In this document: one piece after another, positions 36,274 to 45,267 of the stretch | Layout of the letters: every line of letters starts with the position of its first letter | Position numbering within the stretch: position 1 is the stretch's first letter | Source of the DNA: Roseibium album | GTDB taxonomy: Bacteria > Pseudomonadota > Alphaproteobacteria > Rhizobiales > Stappiaceae | Assembly (NCBI RefSeq): GCF_001404515.1 | Contig: NZ_CXWE01000003.1 | Span: 496,001-560,000 of the forward strand | Length of the DNA: 64,000 bases | Direction of reading: 5' to 3' | Notes under the pieces: model-generated | Told to the model about the DNA's origin: nothing | Database searches by the model: none | What the model saw: the letters and a program-made list of their open reading frames with translations, nothing else | Program-made: the position numbers and the translations under genes

Positions 36274-36297
36274 GATCAAGTCTCTTCTGACTTGATC
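36274..36297. terminator. Hairpin between the ABC transporter and the receiver gene
   Basis: GATCAAGTC (36274-36282) pairs perfectly with GACTTGATC (36289-36297) around the loop TCTTCT. A short T stretch follows later. It lies between two convergent genes, so it may serve either direction. Confidence 0.42.
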
Positions 36298-36393
36298 AGG
36301 TTGTAGCTTTTCAGCAGAAAGCCGAAAGACTATTCCCTAGCGTATGCGGATGATCGTGACGGACAGAACCCTGGATTGACAACCAAGTGCAGA

Positions 36394-36789
36394 TTACGCG
36401 TAACGCCGTGTTTCCTGCGGCAACTCGCCGGCAATGGCATTGCGGACGGTTTTGCGGATATCGACAAGCGAGAACGGCTTGGTGATCACGTCGTGAACCA
36501 GTGCGTCCAGACCGTTCGCACGCTCGCGCTGATCGGCAAAACCTGTCATCAGCAGTATCGGCATATCTGGAAAATCACGCGCGGTTTGCAGGGCGAGCGC
36601 AATGCCGTCCATGACCGGCATCTTGATATCGGATACCAGAAGATCGAACTCGCCCTTTTCGCGGGTCAGCGTTTCTACGGCTTCACCACCGTCTTCCGCC
36701 ACGTCCACCGAATGTCCATCAAGTTCAAGCGCGCGCTTTACGAAACTGCGTACCGCTTCGTCGTCTTCCGTTAGAAGAATGCGAGCCAT
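36394..36789 (-). CDS. Single-domain response regulator (CpdR-like receiver)
   Basis: The 131-residue product is a receiver domain alone: ARILLTEDDEAVRSFV near the start with the acidic pair, the phospho-acceptor Asp in LLVSDIKMPVMDGI (about 57), Thr in LLMTGFA and Lys in ITKPFSL. There is no output domain. A receiver of this size near hpt and ftsE in Hyphomicrobiales is often CpdR, which controls ClpXP and cell-cycle proteolysis; I make this only a likely call. It starts 2 bases after the hpt stop; a longer frame to 36870 lies inside hpt. Confidence 0.8.
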   Translation of the reverse strand: MARILLTEDDEAVRSFVKRALELDGHSVDVAEDGGEAVETLTREKGEFDLLVSDIKMPVMDGIALALQTARDFPDMPILLMTGFADQRERANGLDALVHDVITKPFSLVDIRKTVRNAIAGELPQETRRYA

Positions 36790-36791
36790 GC

Positions 36792-37358
36792 TCACGCTCC
36801 TGTTTTGCCGTCTGCCGCTGCCTCGTCTTCGGAAGCCACGACATATCCAATAAAGGGCAATTGCCGCCACGCATGGCCCATATCCATACCGTATCCGACG
36901 ACAAACTTATCAGGACAGGCAAATCCCACATAGTCGGCAGATATGGCAGCTTTGCGGCGCTCGGGTTTATCCAGCAGTGCCGCAATCCTTACAGAGCGGG
37001 CGCCGCGCCCGATCAGCCGCTCCCTAGCAAAGGCGAGAGTACGGCCCGATTCCAGAATATCATCCACTAAAATTATATCGCGGTTGTTAACGTCACTTTC
37101 AACATCGCGCAAAACACGGATGTTTTCCGATCCTTCTGTTCCTGCGCCGTAGGAAGACAGGTGAATGAACTCCATTTCAGGCTCCAGATTGGCGCGGTGC
37201 ATGGCGCGGACAAGATCCGCGGCAAAAATGAAGCTCCCCTTCAGAACGGCGACGACGAGCAGGTTCCGGGGGTTTCCCTCGGCGATTTCCTGGGCAACCG
37301 CTGCAACACGCGCGGCAATGGCATCTTCATCAAAAAGGGTACGGATATTGGCTGTCAT
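36792..37358 (-). CDS. hpt: Hypoxanthine phosphoribosyltransferase
   Basis: The 188-residue enzyme salvages hypoxanthine or guanine with PRPP to IMP or GMP. The PRPP-binding motif is DIILVDDILESGRTL (about 94-108), and the N-terminal block VVAVLKGSFIFAADLVRAM is also typical. ATG 37358 has a GAG just upstream; a GTG at 37364 overlaps the previous stop and would add two residues. It lies between the zinc-ribbon gene and the receiver gene on the same strand. Confidence 0.93.
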   Translation of the reverse strand: MTANIRTLFDEDAIAARVAAVAQEIAEGNPRNLLVVAVLKGSFIFAADLVRAMHRANLEPEMEFIHLSSYGAGTEGSENIRVLRDVESDVNNRDIILVDDILESGRTLAFARERLIGRGARSVRIAALLDKPERRKAAISADYVGFACPDKFVVGYGMDMGHAWRQLPFIGYVVASEDEAAADGKTGA

Positions 37359-37360
37359 GA

Positions 37361-38335
37361 TCACTCGAGTACTATTTGGCGTTTGCCGCGGTCGGTAAAC
37401 CGGACCTGGATATCGGAGGCCTCTTCCGGCGGGTCGGCCAGTATTGTCCTGAACCGGGTTTCATCGAAACCGTTCAGAGCTTTTGTGCGCGGTTCGACGG
37501 TCCAGGCATATACTTCCTGCAGATCCGAATTGCGAATGGAAAGTCGAACGGCCGGCACCGCATTTGCTTCGTCGAGAAGATTACGGATCGACCCTTCGAC
37601 AACAAGAACCTTCTTGCCGTCCTCGATTTCTGAAAATGTTCTGAGGTTGCGGAATTCAAGGCCGCGCAGGTTGACGTCAAAGCCGATTATCTGGAAGAGG
37701 CTGGCGAGGTCCGGTGATTGCTTGACCATGCTGTCTCTGAGCAAAACAAAGGACGCAAGCGCGGCAATTGAAACACCGAAAATCAACAGACCGCCCAGCC
37801 TGCGATAATTTCGCCTGGAGAGCCAGCCCAGCAAGGCCCCGATATGATTGCGGCGGAACTTGTCGGGATTGACGATGATCTTGGGTCGCTTGGCCTGGGA
37901 TTCGATGTCGACCTGGTCTTCCGCATCACCCTCGTCCGCGGCGAGATCGGCAGCAAATTTGCTCTCGTCGGCGCTTGCAGGTGTGTCTGCCGGTGGCGAT
38001 TCGAAATTCGCGATATCTTCCTCTGGTTCGGAGTCTTCCGCCGGCTCCTGCTCCGCTTCGTCGGATTGTGAATCCGCCTCGGAATCAGCCGCCCAGTCAG
38101 CTTCATCCTTGTCAGTTTCGGCGTTGTCGATTTCGCCCTTGTCGGTTACGTCTGGATCCGAACCTGTGGTGGATGAATTTTCAGCCGCCTTGAAATCTGA
38201 AGATGCGTCGTCATCATCAGGGCTGACAAACCAGCGGTTGCCGCATTTGGCGCATTTGACACTGCGCCCTTCCGGACCGACAGCTTCTGTCTTGATTTCA
38301 TAGGACGTACTGCAGTCCGGACATTTGATCTTCAT
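37361..38335 (-). CDS. MJ0042-type zinc-ribbon membrane protein (DUF3426-like)
   Basis: The 324-residue product begins with a zinc ribbon, MKIKCPDCSTSYEI with a second pair VKCAKCGNRW (four Cys), as in the MJ0042 family. Then comes an acidic, low-complexity linker (about 40-150), one membrane segment (about 188-206) and a periplasmic domain of DUF3426 type (about 215-324). It is divergent from ftsE. Regulation through the shared intergenic CtrA box at 38474-38488 is possible. Confidence 0.88.
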   Translation of the reverse strand: MKIKCPDCSTSYEIKTEAVGPEGRSVKCAKCGNRWFVSPDDDDASSDFKAAENSSTTGSDPDVTDKGEIDNAETDKDEADWAADSEADSQSDEAEQEPAEDSEPEEDIANFESPPADTPASADESKFAADLAADEGDAEDQVDIESQAKRPKIIVNPDKFRRNHIGALLGWLSRRNYRRLGGLLIFGVSIAALASFVLLRDSMVKQSPDLASLFQIIGFDVNLRGLEFRNLRTFSEIEDGKKVLVVEGSIRNLLDEANAVPAVRLSIRNSDLQEVYAWTVEPRTKALNGFDETRFRTILADPPEEASDIQVRFTDRGKRQIVLE

Positions 38336-38473
38336 GTGCGAAGACCTTTCGCCATGTCTTGCTCAAGCGCTATTATCTTGTGACCGACCGGGTCGAAATC
38401 CGGCACGAAATGTTGGACAAATGCCGGCAAATCCAGTGACGGACTTTCAGGTCACTAATGGACCTTTATATGA

Positions 38474-38488
38474 TTAATGCACCGTTAA
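38474..38488. promoter_or_regulatory. Candidate CtrA box (TTAA-N7-TTAA) upstream of ftsE
   Basis: TTAATGCACCGTTAA matches the CtrA consensus TTAA-N7-TTAA exactly. It lies 43 bases before the ftsE start (38531) and 139 bases before the start of the divergent zinc-ribbon gene. CtrA regulates cell-division genes in Caulobacter and related bacteria, so a site here makes biological sense. Confidence 0.6.
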
Positions 38489-38530
38489 CGGCCTGGCTAT
38501 AGCGTCGGTCCATCAACAGGAGACAAATTT

Positions 38531-39190
38531 GTGATCCGCTTCGAAAATGTCGGATTGAGATACGGTATGGGACCGGAAATCCTGCGGGACCTGACATTTC
38601 AGGTCGAACCGCAGTCGTTTCAGTTTCTCACCGGGCCGTCAGGCGCCGGCAAGACCAGTTTGATCAGGCTCCTGTTCATGTCGCTTCGTCCGACCCGCGG
38701 ATTGATCAAGGTTTTCAACCGCGATCTGAGCGTTATCGACAAACAGGAACTGCCGCAACTGCGCCGCAAGATCGGAGTCGTGTTCCAGGATTTCCGTCTG
38801 CTTGATCATCTGACGACCTATGAAAACGTTGCCTTGCCGCTTCGCGTCGTTGGTAAACAGGAGTCCGAATACCGTTCGGACGTGATCGACCTTCTGAAAT
38901 GGGTAGGCCTTGGTGACAGGATGCATGTCCTGCCGCCGGTCTTGTCGGGTGGCGAAAAACAGCGAGCCGCCATCGCCAGGGCGCTGATCACGAGACCGGA
39001 AGTGCTTCTCGCGGACGAGCCGACCGGAAACGTCGACCCGCCTCTCGCGCGCCGTCTGTTGCGTCTTTTCATAGAATTGAACAAACTCGGCACTTCCGTT
39101 GTGATCGCGACCCACGATATCGCATTGCTGGAACAGGTGGATGCCCGGCGCATGGTGCTGGCCGACGGACGCCTTTCGATTTTTGACTAG
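38531..39190 (+). CDS. ftsE: Cell division ATP-binding protein FtsE
   Basis: The 219-residue ABC ATPase acts with FtsX to regulate peptidoglycan hydrolases during division. Motifs are Walker A GPSGAGKTS (35-43), Q-loop VVFQDFRLLDHLT (about 83-95), signature LSGGEKQRAAIARAL (138-152), Walker B VLLADEPTGNVDP and switch His IATHDIALL. The GTG start has AGGAG 8 bases upstream. Confidence 0.95.
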   Translation: MIRFENVGLRYGMGPEILRDLTFQVEPQSFQFLTGPSGAGKTSLIRLLFMSLRPTRGLIKVFNRDLSVIDKQELPQLRRKIGVVFQDFRLLDHLTTYENVALPLRVVGKQESEYRSDVIDLLKWVGLGDRMHVLPPVLSGGEKQRAAIARALITRPEVLLADEPTGNVDPPLARRLLRLFIELNKLGTSVVIATHDIALLEQVDARRMVLADGRLSIFD

Positions 39191-39217
39191 GCGACAGACA
39201 TACGACCAGGCAACCCA

Positions 39218-40258
39218 ATGGCCCAGACCGAGAACAATGATGATGAGCAGGCAGTGGCCGTGGAAGTGAAACCGCCGAACCGGCTGGTTCGCAAAAAGCG
39301 ACCCAAGAAGAAAGCGGCCCCCAAGGCCCCGAAAACGGAGCAGGGCGATGCGGCAAAGCTTCGTCCGGCTGCCGCGATCGTACCGCCTCAATCGGTGGCG
39401 GGACGGGCACTGACGCTTGTTGTCGCGATCATGAGTTTCCTGGCCTGCCTGACAGTAGGTGCCGTGTCCATCGTGTGGGACGCGGCCGATGCCTGGCAGA
39501 ATGATCTTGTTCGGGAGATCACGATACAGATCCGGCCGACCGAGGGTGTCGACATGCTTCGGGAAATCGACAAGGCGGTTGCGCTTGCCCAGGAGTTCCC
39601 GGGAATAGGCGCAGTCCGTGCGTTGTCTGATTCTGAAACAAAGGCCCTGCTGGAGCCCTGGCTGGGGGAAGGGCTGGAGCTCGAAGGCCTGCCGGTTCCA
39701 AGACTGATCCAGATTACCGTAAGCGATCCGGAGCTTCTGAACCTGTCTCAGCTGCGCAATTCGGTCTCCGGGCAAGTGACCGGTGCGAGTGTCGACGATC
39801 ATTCGATCTGGACGTCCCGTCTTTCGGCCATGGCTGGTGCCGTTGTTGCCGGTGGATTTGCCATTATGGTCCTGGTGATGGGATCGATGGTCCTGAGCGT
39901 GGTGTTTGCGACCCAATCGGCAATGGCGGGCAACAAGGACGTCGTTTCCGTTCTTCATTTCGTCGGGGCCGAGGACGGCTTTATTGCGCGGGAGTTTCAA
40001 CGGCACTTTCTCATGCTGGGCCTCAAGGGAGGCGTGTCCGGAGGTGTGGCCGCGATTGTCTGTTTCGTACTTGTCGACATGTTGACCCGTCAGGGTTCGG
40101 GCCAGGCAGGATCTGACCAGGTTTCGGCGCTCCTCGGTTCAGTGTCCGTCAGCCTGCCCGGGTATTTCGGTGTCTTCGCCGTTGTGTTCCTGGTTGCAAT
40201 TCTCACCGCGTTGACTTCCGGTCTTGCCGTCAAGGCCCATTTGGCGAAAGTTGATTGA
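39218..40258 (+). CDS. ftsX: Cell division protein FtsX
   Basis: The 346-residue membrane protein is the permease-like partner of FtsE. It has a long basic N-terminal tail (about 1-60), the first membrane segment (about 62-85), an extracellular loop (about 86-200) and three further membrane segments, the last near 310-335. The sequence AVVAGGFAIMVLVMGSMVLSVVFATQSAM is typical of FtsX. It is 27 bases downstream of ftsE. Confidence 0.93.
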   Translation: MAQTENNDDEQAVAVEVKPPNRLVRKKRPKKKAAPKAPKTEQGDAAKLRPAAAIVPPQSVAGRALTLVVAIMSFLACLTVGAVSIVWDAADAWQNDLVREITIQIRPTEGVDMLREIDKAVALAQEFPGIGAVRALSDSETKALLEPWLGEGLELEGLPVPRLIQITVSDPELLNLSQLRNSVSGQVTGASVDDHSIWTSRLSAMAGAVVAGGFAIMVLVMGSMVLSVVFATQSAMAGNKDVVSVLHFVGAEDGFIAREFQRHFLMLGLKGGVSGGVAAIVCFVLVDMLTRQGSGQAGSDQVSALLGSVSVSLPGYFGVFAVVFLVAILTALTSGLAVKAHLAKVD

Positions 40259-40310
40259 TTTTAATGTAGAATGCCGCGAAATTGGCCGAATCAACGATCA
40301 CAGTTGCTTC

Positions 40311-41039
40311 ATGTCGCACGCTGATACGCTCATAGACCCTTCATCAGATGACGGCGTTCACGCCGGAGCCGGGCGAAGTGTGTCTTCGGCGAGCGGAAAC
40401 GACGTCGCGTATGTCAACGGCAATTCTGTTTCGAAAAAGCGCAGAAAACGATTCGGACTGAGGATAGCGTTTCTCCTGTTCCTGGTTGCGCTCATGGGGG
40501 GAACAGTCGGCCAGTTTCTCTATTTTGCCCATCAGATTGCCACGGCAAAAGTACCGAAATCAGCCAATGCCGATGCGATTGTCGTACTGACGGGAGGCCA
40601 TGCGCGTGTCAACGAAGCGGTTCGTCTTCTTGAAGAAGGTCATGCCAATCGCCTGCTGATTTCCGGGGTCCATCCGGGAACGACGCGCGAACAGCTTGCA
40701 GCTGTGACCGCCTCAAGCATGCCGCTCGAAAAAAGCACTGTTGATCTTGACCGGGTTGCGCTCAACACCGCCGGAAATGCTACCGAAACCGCAAACTGGG
40801 TCCAGAAGAACGGGTTTGATTCGTTGCTTGTTGTCACCAGTGCGTATCACCTTCCGAGGGCGAAGGCCGAGCTCTCCGATGTTCTCCCCCAAGTCAACCT
40901 GATTGCCTATCCGGTTTTTTCAAAGGATCTGAAACTGGATACCTGGTATCGCGAACCGGCAACGATCCGGCTTCTCATGCGCGAATATGTGAAGTATATC
41001 CTCGCCAGACTCCGCAACACCGTGAAGGGCATGAACTGA
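40311..41039 (+). CDS. YdcF family (DUF218) membrane-anchored protein
   Basis: From ATG 40311 the product has 242 residues: a cytoplasmic tail, one membrane segment (about 48-70) and a DUF218 domain with ADAIVVLTGGHARVNEAVRLLEEG, LLISGVHPGTTREQL and VTSAYHLPRAKAEL. The family includes SanA and ElyC, which act in envelope polysaccharide metabolism. It follows ftsEX, a common order. An earlier in-frame start at 40224 falls inside ftsX. Confidence 0.88.
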   Translation: MSHADTLIDPSSDDGVHAGAGRSVSSASGNDVAYVNGNSVSKKRRKRFGLRIAFLLFLVALMGGTVGQFLYFAHQIATAKVPKSANADAIVVLTGGHARVNEAVRLLEEGHANRLLISGVHPGTTREQLAAVTASSMPLEKSTVDLDRVALNTAGNATETANWVQKNGFDSLLVVTSAYHLPRAKAELSDVLPQVNLIAYPVFSKDLKLDTWYREPATIRLLMREYVKYILARLRNTVKGMN

Positions 41040-41096
41040 ATTTCGTCAGTGCGTGACCAAAGCGGTGACCTTGCTCCGCTCAAGCTTTCTGGTGCC

Positions 41097-41885
41097 ATGC
41101 TTCTCTTGCGTTCTACCCTTTTTCAGGTGCTGTTCTACCTGGTCACGTTTGTCGAAATGATCCTGTTTTCACCGGTCATGCTGTTGCCACGCAAATGGGG
41201 CTGGCCGATTGTACCGTTCTGGTCGCGGTCGCTGCTTTGGCTGATGCATGTCGTCGCAGGTATCAAGGTGGAAATCCGCGGCCGGGAAAATTTGCCGGAA
41301 GGCGGATACATCGCCGCCATGAAACATCAGTCTGCCTGGGAAACGGTCGCACTGATTCCGCTTTTTGCGAGCCCTACCTTCATCTTGAAACGGGAATTGC
41401 GCTGGATCCCGATATTCGGCTGGTACACGGCGAAATACAGACAGATCCCGATCAACCGCGGAAAACGTTCCGAAGCGCTCGCCGCCATGATGGAGGCGGC
41501 CAAGGAAGCGATTGCTGAAAAACGCCAGATCATGATTTTTCCTGAAGGGACCCGCAGGCCCGCAGGAGCAGAGCCAAAATACAAATACGGCATTGCCCAT
41601 CTTTACAGGGACCTGAAATGCCCGGTCGTACCGATCGCTCACAATGCCGGGCTCTATTGGCCCCGGTCGTCCTGGAAAGTTTATCCAGGCACTGTGATTG
41701 TCGAGATCCTTCCGCCTATCGAGCCGGGTCTTGCGCCGGATGTCTTTTATGAGCAGTTGGTGGATACGGTCGAAACGGCAAGCAACAAGTTGATCGAGGA
41801 AGCCCGGCAGGCGCCCGTCCCGTCGCCTGTGCTGCGGGAAGTCGATGCAAGCAAGACCACCGAACCCGTCGGAAACAGCAGTTGA
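41097..41885 (+). CDS. plsC: 1-acyl-sn-glycerol-3-phosphate acyltransferase
   Basis: The 262-residue membrane enzyme acylates lysophosphatidic acid to phosphatidic acid. It has a membrane segment at the N-terminus, motif I MKHQSAWETVALIP (His near 77; the usual H-x4-D reads H-x4-E here, as in many alphaproteobacterial members), motif II PINRGKRSEAL and motif III IMIFPEGTRRPAG (about 146-158). The start at ATG 41097 gives MLLLRSTLFQVLF; an in-frame GTG at 41049 lies upstream. It follows the YdcF gene. Confidence 0.88.
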   Translation: MLLLRSTLFQVLFYLVTFVEMILFSPVMLLPRKWGWPIVPFWSRSLLWLMHVVAGIKVEIRGRENLPEGGYIAAMKHQSAWETVALIPLFASPTFILKRELRWIPIFGWYTAKYRQIPINRGKRSEALAAMMEAAKEAIAEKRQIMIFPEGTRRPAGAEPKYKYGIAHLYRDLKCPVVPIAHNAGLYWPRSSWKVYPGTVIVEILPPIEPGLAPDVFYEQLVDTVETASNKLIEEARQAPVPSPVLREVDASKTTEPVGNSS

Positions 41886-41896
41886 CTGGAATTTCC

Positions 41897-42418
41897 CTAA
41901 AGGGCCTTCAATTTCTCTGCGAGCCAGGCAAGGTTGCTGTCCGCAATGCCCATCTCTTCCAGGTGGGAGGCGGTATTGATCACGTATTCGGGATTTTCGC
42001 CTGATTTACCGACAGCGCCGTTGACGATCTCAAGCTGTCTTTCCACTGGGAGAGCACCGGCATATTGCGCATGATCATGATCCACCATGTAGACGAGAGC
42101 CTGCACTTTTTCACCACTTTCAAGCTCGATATTGTGCCAGTGTTCCTTGTAGACCATTGTGGTCTGTTCGCGCGCACGAAGGTAGTCGAGCGTATCGGGC
42201 CAGATGTCCTCGGCGACCTGGTAAGCCATTCCGCGGCAGGCGCCGCCGTTGTCGAGACCGAAAACCAGGCCAGGACGGTCCTGCGTGCCGCGGTGAACCC
42301 ATGAATAGACACACAATGCCCTGTGGGCACCGCGCAACAGGGCCTGCTCGGAGCGCAGATGATCAAATCCCGGGTTCCACATCAGGGATCCGTAGCCAAA
42401 TACCCAAAAATTGCTCAT
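41897..42418 (-). CDS. Gamma-glutamylcyclotransferase (ChaC family)
   Basis: The 173-residue product starts with the signature FWVFGYGSLMWNPGFDHL, followed by ALCVYSWVHRGTQDRPGLVFGLD and GMAYQVAEDIW, all typical of ChaC-type enzymes, which release 5-oxoproline from gamma-glutamyl peptides such as glutathione. The putative catalytic Glu lies in the Y-L-R-A-R-E-Q region. It converges on plsC and is divergent from the DUF2125 gene. Confidence 0.92.
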   Translation of the reverse strand: MSNFWVFGYGSLMWNPGFDHLRSEQALLRGAHRALCVYSWVHRGTQDRPGLVFGLDNGGACRGMAYQVAEDIWPDTLDYLRAREQTTMVYKEHWHNIELESGEKVQALVYMVDHDHAQYAGALPVERQLEIVNGAVGKSGENPEYVINTASHLEEMGIADSNLAWLAEKLKAL

Positions 42419-42529
42419 ATCGCCCTATCTATCCTTTAGTCGGTAGCGGAGATAGCAATACCTGGTCGATGATTCAATGCGTGGCGCAGGTTGCCCGAAC
42501 AAGAATGCCCCAAACAGGGAATTGAAACC

Positions 42530-43579
42530 GTGTCAGAAAACGAAAGCAAACCGGCAAGGTCCTCCAGGCGCCGGTTCATAATTCTCTTGAGTGTGATCGT
42601 GCTGGTCGTTGCTGGCTGGTCTGGTGCCTGGGTCTACGGCCGGTCCGTGCTGGCCGGGCAGCTCGACCTGCAGATGAAGGCCATGGCAAAGGAAGGTGTT
42701 CAGGTCAGCTGCGCGGATCTTTCCATCAGCGGGTACCCTTTCCGCTATGAGGTCTACTGCAAGGAGCTGATCTCCCGGGACAGGACCGGTGCTGAAGGTT
42801 CTCTTGGTGCGCTGAATGCCGTCGCGTTGATCTACAATCCCTGGCACATCATAGTCGAAGCCAAGGCACCGGCGTCGGTCGCCGAACCGCTGAGCGGTCT
42901 CCTCGGCGAAGTGAAGTGGGAGACGGCACGGGCAAGTGTCAAATTTTCCAGCGCCTCGCTCGGCGCCTTTGACGCGGTTCTGGAGAAGCCGGAAGCTGCG
43001 GTTGAAAACGCGGTTTCAGCGGGTGTTTTCGCGGCGGACAAGGCGGAAGTTCACTTGAGGGAATCACCAGAGCTGGCTGGCACGGTCGACGGATTCGTAT
43101 CCATAGCCGCATTGCAGTTGAAATCGGTACCGAACCTCACCGAAACGATCGATCTTCGCGGCCACCTGCAGATAGAGGGCGGGTCCCCGCTCCTGGCGGG
43201 TGCTGATATAGTCAGCCTGGTGCAGTTCAACAACGGCAGTCTGCCGGTCAAGCTGGTCCTGATGGAAACAGTGATCGGCAAGAGCAGGCTGGGAGCGTCA
43301 GGAGATCTGGCCGTCAATGGAGACGGGACCGTGTCAGGTCAGCTGAACATGACAATTGGCAATGCTGATGGACTGCTTCAAACGCTGAAGCCGCTGTTTC
43401 CGCCGCAGGACAACGGATTTTCCGTTGCCCAAACCGTCGTTCAAAGCCTGAAGGCAACCGAAAAGGAAGTCGACGGCGTTCCCTCGATCACGTTGCCGGT
43501 TGCGATTGATCATGGGGTCGTTCGTGTCGGTTTCCTGTCCCTCGGTCGGATCCCGCCACTCTTTTCGGCCGGATCCTGA
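42530..43579 (+). CDS. DUF2125 domain membrane-anchored protein
   Basis: The 349-residue product has a basic cytoplasmic tail, one membrane segment (about 17-40, FIILLSVIVLVVAGWSGAWV) and a large periplasmic domain with CADLSISGYPFRYEVYCKEL, VSLV...LL and SGQLNMTIGNADGLL blocks matching DUF2125. The function is unknown. GTG 42530 is chosen with AGGGA upstream; a TTG at 42491 would add 13 residues. Confidence 0.84.
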   Translation: MSENESKPARSSRRRFIILLSVIVLVVAGWSGAWVYGRSVLAGQLDLQMKAMAKEGVQVSCADLSISGYPFRYEVYCKELISRDRTGAEGSLGALNAVALIYNPWHIIVEAKAPASVAEPLSGLLGEVKWETARASVKFSSASLGAFDAVLEKPEAAVENAVSAGVFAADKAEVHLRESPELAGTVDGFVSIAALQLKSVPNLTETIDLRGHLQIEGGSPLLAGADIVSLVQFNNGSLPVKLVLMETVIGKSRLGASGDLAVNGDGTVSGQLNMTIGNADGLLQTLKPLFPPQDNGFSVAQTVVQSLKATEKEVDGVPSITLPVAIDHGVVRVGFLSLGRIPPLFSAGS

Positions 43580-43644
43580 CGCCGCGTCCATCCGGGGCAC
43601 GGGAGGTTTGACCGTGCCGGCGCGGAGCCGAATTCCTCGACGGT

Positions 43645-44106
43645 TCAGTCTCCGGCAACCCTGTCGATCGGGATCACATAGCTCTTGCGATGGTCAGGTT
43701 CGGCAATTTTTTCGTAAAGCGCGACCGCCGGGGCGTTTTTGCCGGGGACAATCCAGCGCAGATGCAACCAGCCGCGCCTCTGGCCTTCGCTGACAAGCGT
43801 TTCGATTATCTTCCGTCCGGTTCCCTGGTTGCGGTGGTCGGGATGAACGTAGATGTCATCCAACTGACCGATTCGCAGTCCCGTGATCAGTTCGGGCAAG
43901 TCGAAATAAACGCCAAAACCGACCAGATCATTGGCGACGAACGCCCCAAGAACCTCGGCGGACTTGTCGCCCAAAATGCGTTCAGCGTAGTACTCGTCGG
44001 GTCTGCGCGGCGCTCCGCGTTTGAGCGCCTGGGCATTTTCGGCAATGAGTGGCGCGAGCTGATGGGCATTTTCCGGCCCAAGGACCCTGATTTCCGCAGT
44101 TGTCAT
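43645..44106 (-). CDS. GNAT family N-acetyltransferase
   Basis: From ATG 44106, which has GGGGA upstream, the product has 153 residues. GNAT motif A is IGQLDDIYVHPDHRNQGTGRKIIETL, with the acetyl-CoA pyrophosphate-binding RNQGTG (about 94-99), and motif B is VALYEKIAEPDHRKSYVIPID. The substrate is unknown. A longer frame from 44205 runs into the divergent promoter. Confidence 0.87.
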   Translation of the reverse strand: MTTAEIRVLGPENAHQLAPLIAENAQALKRGAPRRPDEYYAERILGDKSAEVLGAFVANDLVGFGVYFDLPELITGLRIGQLDDIYVHPDHRNQGTGRKIIETLVSEGQRRGWLHLRWIVPGKNAPAVALYEKIAEPDHRKSYVIPIDRVAGD

Positions 44107-44272
44107 GAATTCCCCGGATATGGCAGATGAAAATAGTGACCCCCAACATGTCCCGAAACAGGAGCCGGGATCAAGGACCTGAATCAAAATCCGTGAAATG
44201 GGCACCCAAGTCTTTTGCTATGCGGCATTTCATGCCAAGAGCGAACTGGAAAACAGAATCGGACGATGGGTA

Positions 44273-45169
44273 ATGGCGGAAACCGGACGTGTGAAGGCAA
44301 CGGCAATCGGGCTGAGCGCAGTTCTGATGTGGGCGACGCTCGGCGTCTTCGGGGCCGGTTCTGGCGATGTTCCACCGTTTTTGCTGAATGCGCTCTGTTT
44401 CGGCATTTCAGGAACCCTTGCGCTGATCTGGCTGACGGTTTCGGGAAAGCTTGATCGTCTTCGCCAGCCGCTCAAAGTCTGGGCCTTCGGCACCATAGGA
44501 CTGTTCGGCTTCCATTTTTTCTACTTCACGGCGATCCGGAACGCTCCTCCGGTCGAGGCCAACCTGATCAACTACACCTGGCCACTTCTGATCGTGTTGT
44601 TTTCAGCACTGCTGCCGGGTGAAAAACTCCGGATCCATCATGTTATCGGAACCATCCTGGGTCTTGCCGGCGCAGCACTGCTGATCAGCGGCGGAGAAGG
44701 AATTCAGTTCTCGGGCGGATTCGCGATCGGATACGGAGCAGCGGTTACCTCCTCACTATTCTGGGCAAGTTACTCTGTTCTGTCGCGGCGGCTCGGGGCA
44801 GTGCCGACCGAGGCGGTAGCGGGATTTTGTCTGATGACGGCCATCCTCTCCGTTTGCTGCCATATCGCGCTTGAAGAGACCGTTTGGCCTGCCGGATCAC
44901 TGGAATGGGCCTCGGTCCTTGCTCTTGCGCTGTTTCCGGTCGGCCTTGCCTTTTTCACCTGGGACATCGGCGTCAAGCGCGGCGACATTCAGGTGCTTGG
45001 AGCAGCTGCCTATTCCGCTCCCCTGTTGTCGACACTCCTGCTGATCGCGTTCGGCTTCGGAGCACTCACGATGTCCGTAGGAGTGGCTTGTCTTGCAATC
45101 ACGCTGGGTGCCGTAGTCGCTGCAAAAGACATGATTTTCAAGAAAGGTCGTGGCGCCAAGACACCATGA
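44273..45169 (+). CDS. EamA/DMT family transporter
   Basis: The 298-residue protein has ten hydrophobic segments in the usual two-repeat DMT layout. The first repeat ends with YFTAIRNAPPVEANLINYTWPLLIVLFSALL and the second with LGAAAYSAPLLSTLLLIAFGF, both EamA features. It is close to the aromatic amino acid exporter (YddG-like) subgroup, but the substrate is not known. ATG 44273 is used; the frame opens at 44198 but only the internal start fits. Confidence 0.88.
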   Translation: MAETGRVKATAIGLSAVLMWATLGVFGAGSGDVPPFLLNALCFGISGTLALIWLTVSGKLDRLRQPLKVWAFGTIGLFGFHFFYFTAIRNAPPVEANLINYTWPLLIVLFSALLPGEKLRIHHVIGTILGLAGAALLISGGEGIQFSGGFAIGYGAAVTSSLFWASYSVLSRRLGAVPTEAVAGFCLMTAILSVCCHIALEETVWPAGSLEWASVLALALFPVGLAFFTWDIGVKRGDIQVLGAAAYSAPLLSTLLLIAFGFGALTMSVGVACLAITLGAVVAAKDMIFKKGRGAKTP

Positions 45170-45267
45170 AAAAGGCGAGTTGACCTTACCCCTTCGGCGG
45201 ATATCGCGGAACTGAGCGATCCGTTAGGGTGCATTCAAGTCTCCAGCGAACAGTCCAGGATCCCTCA

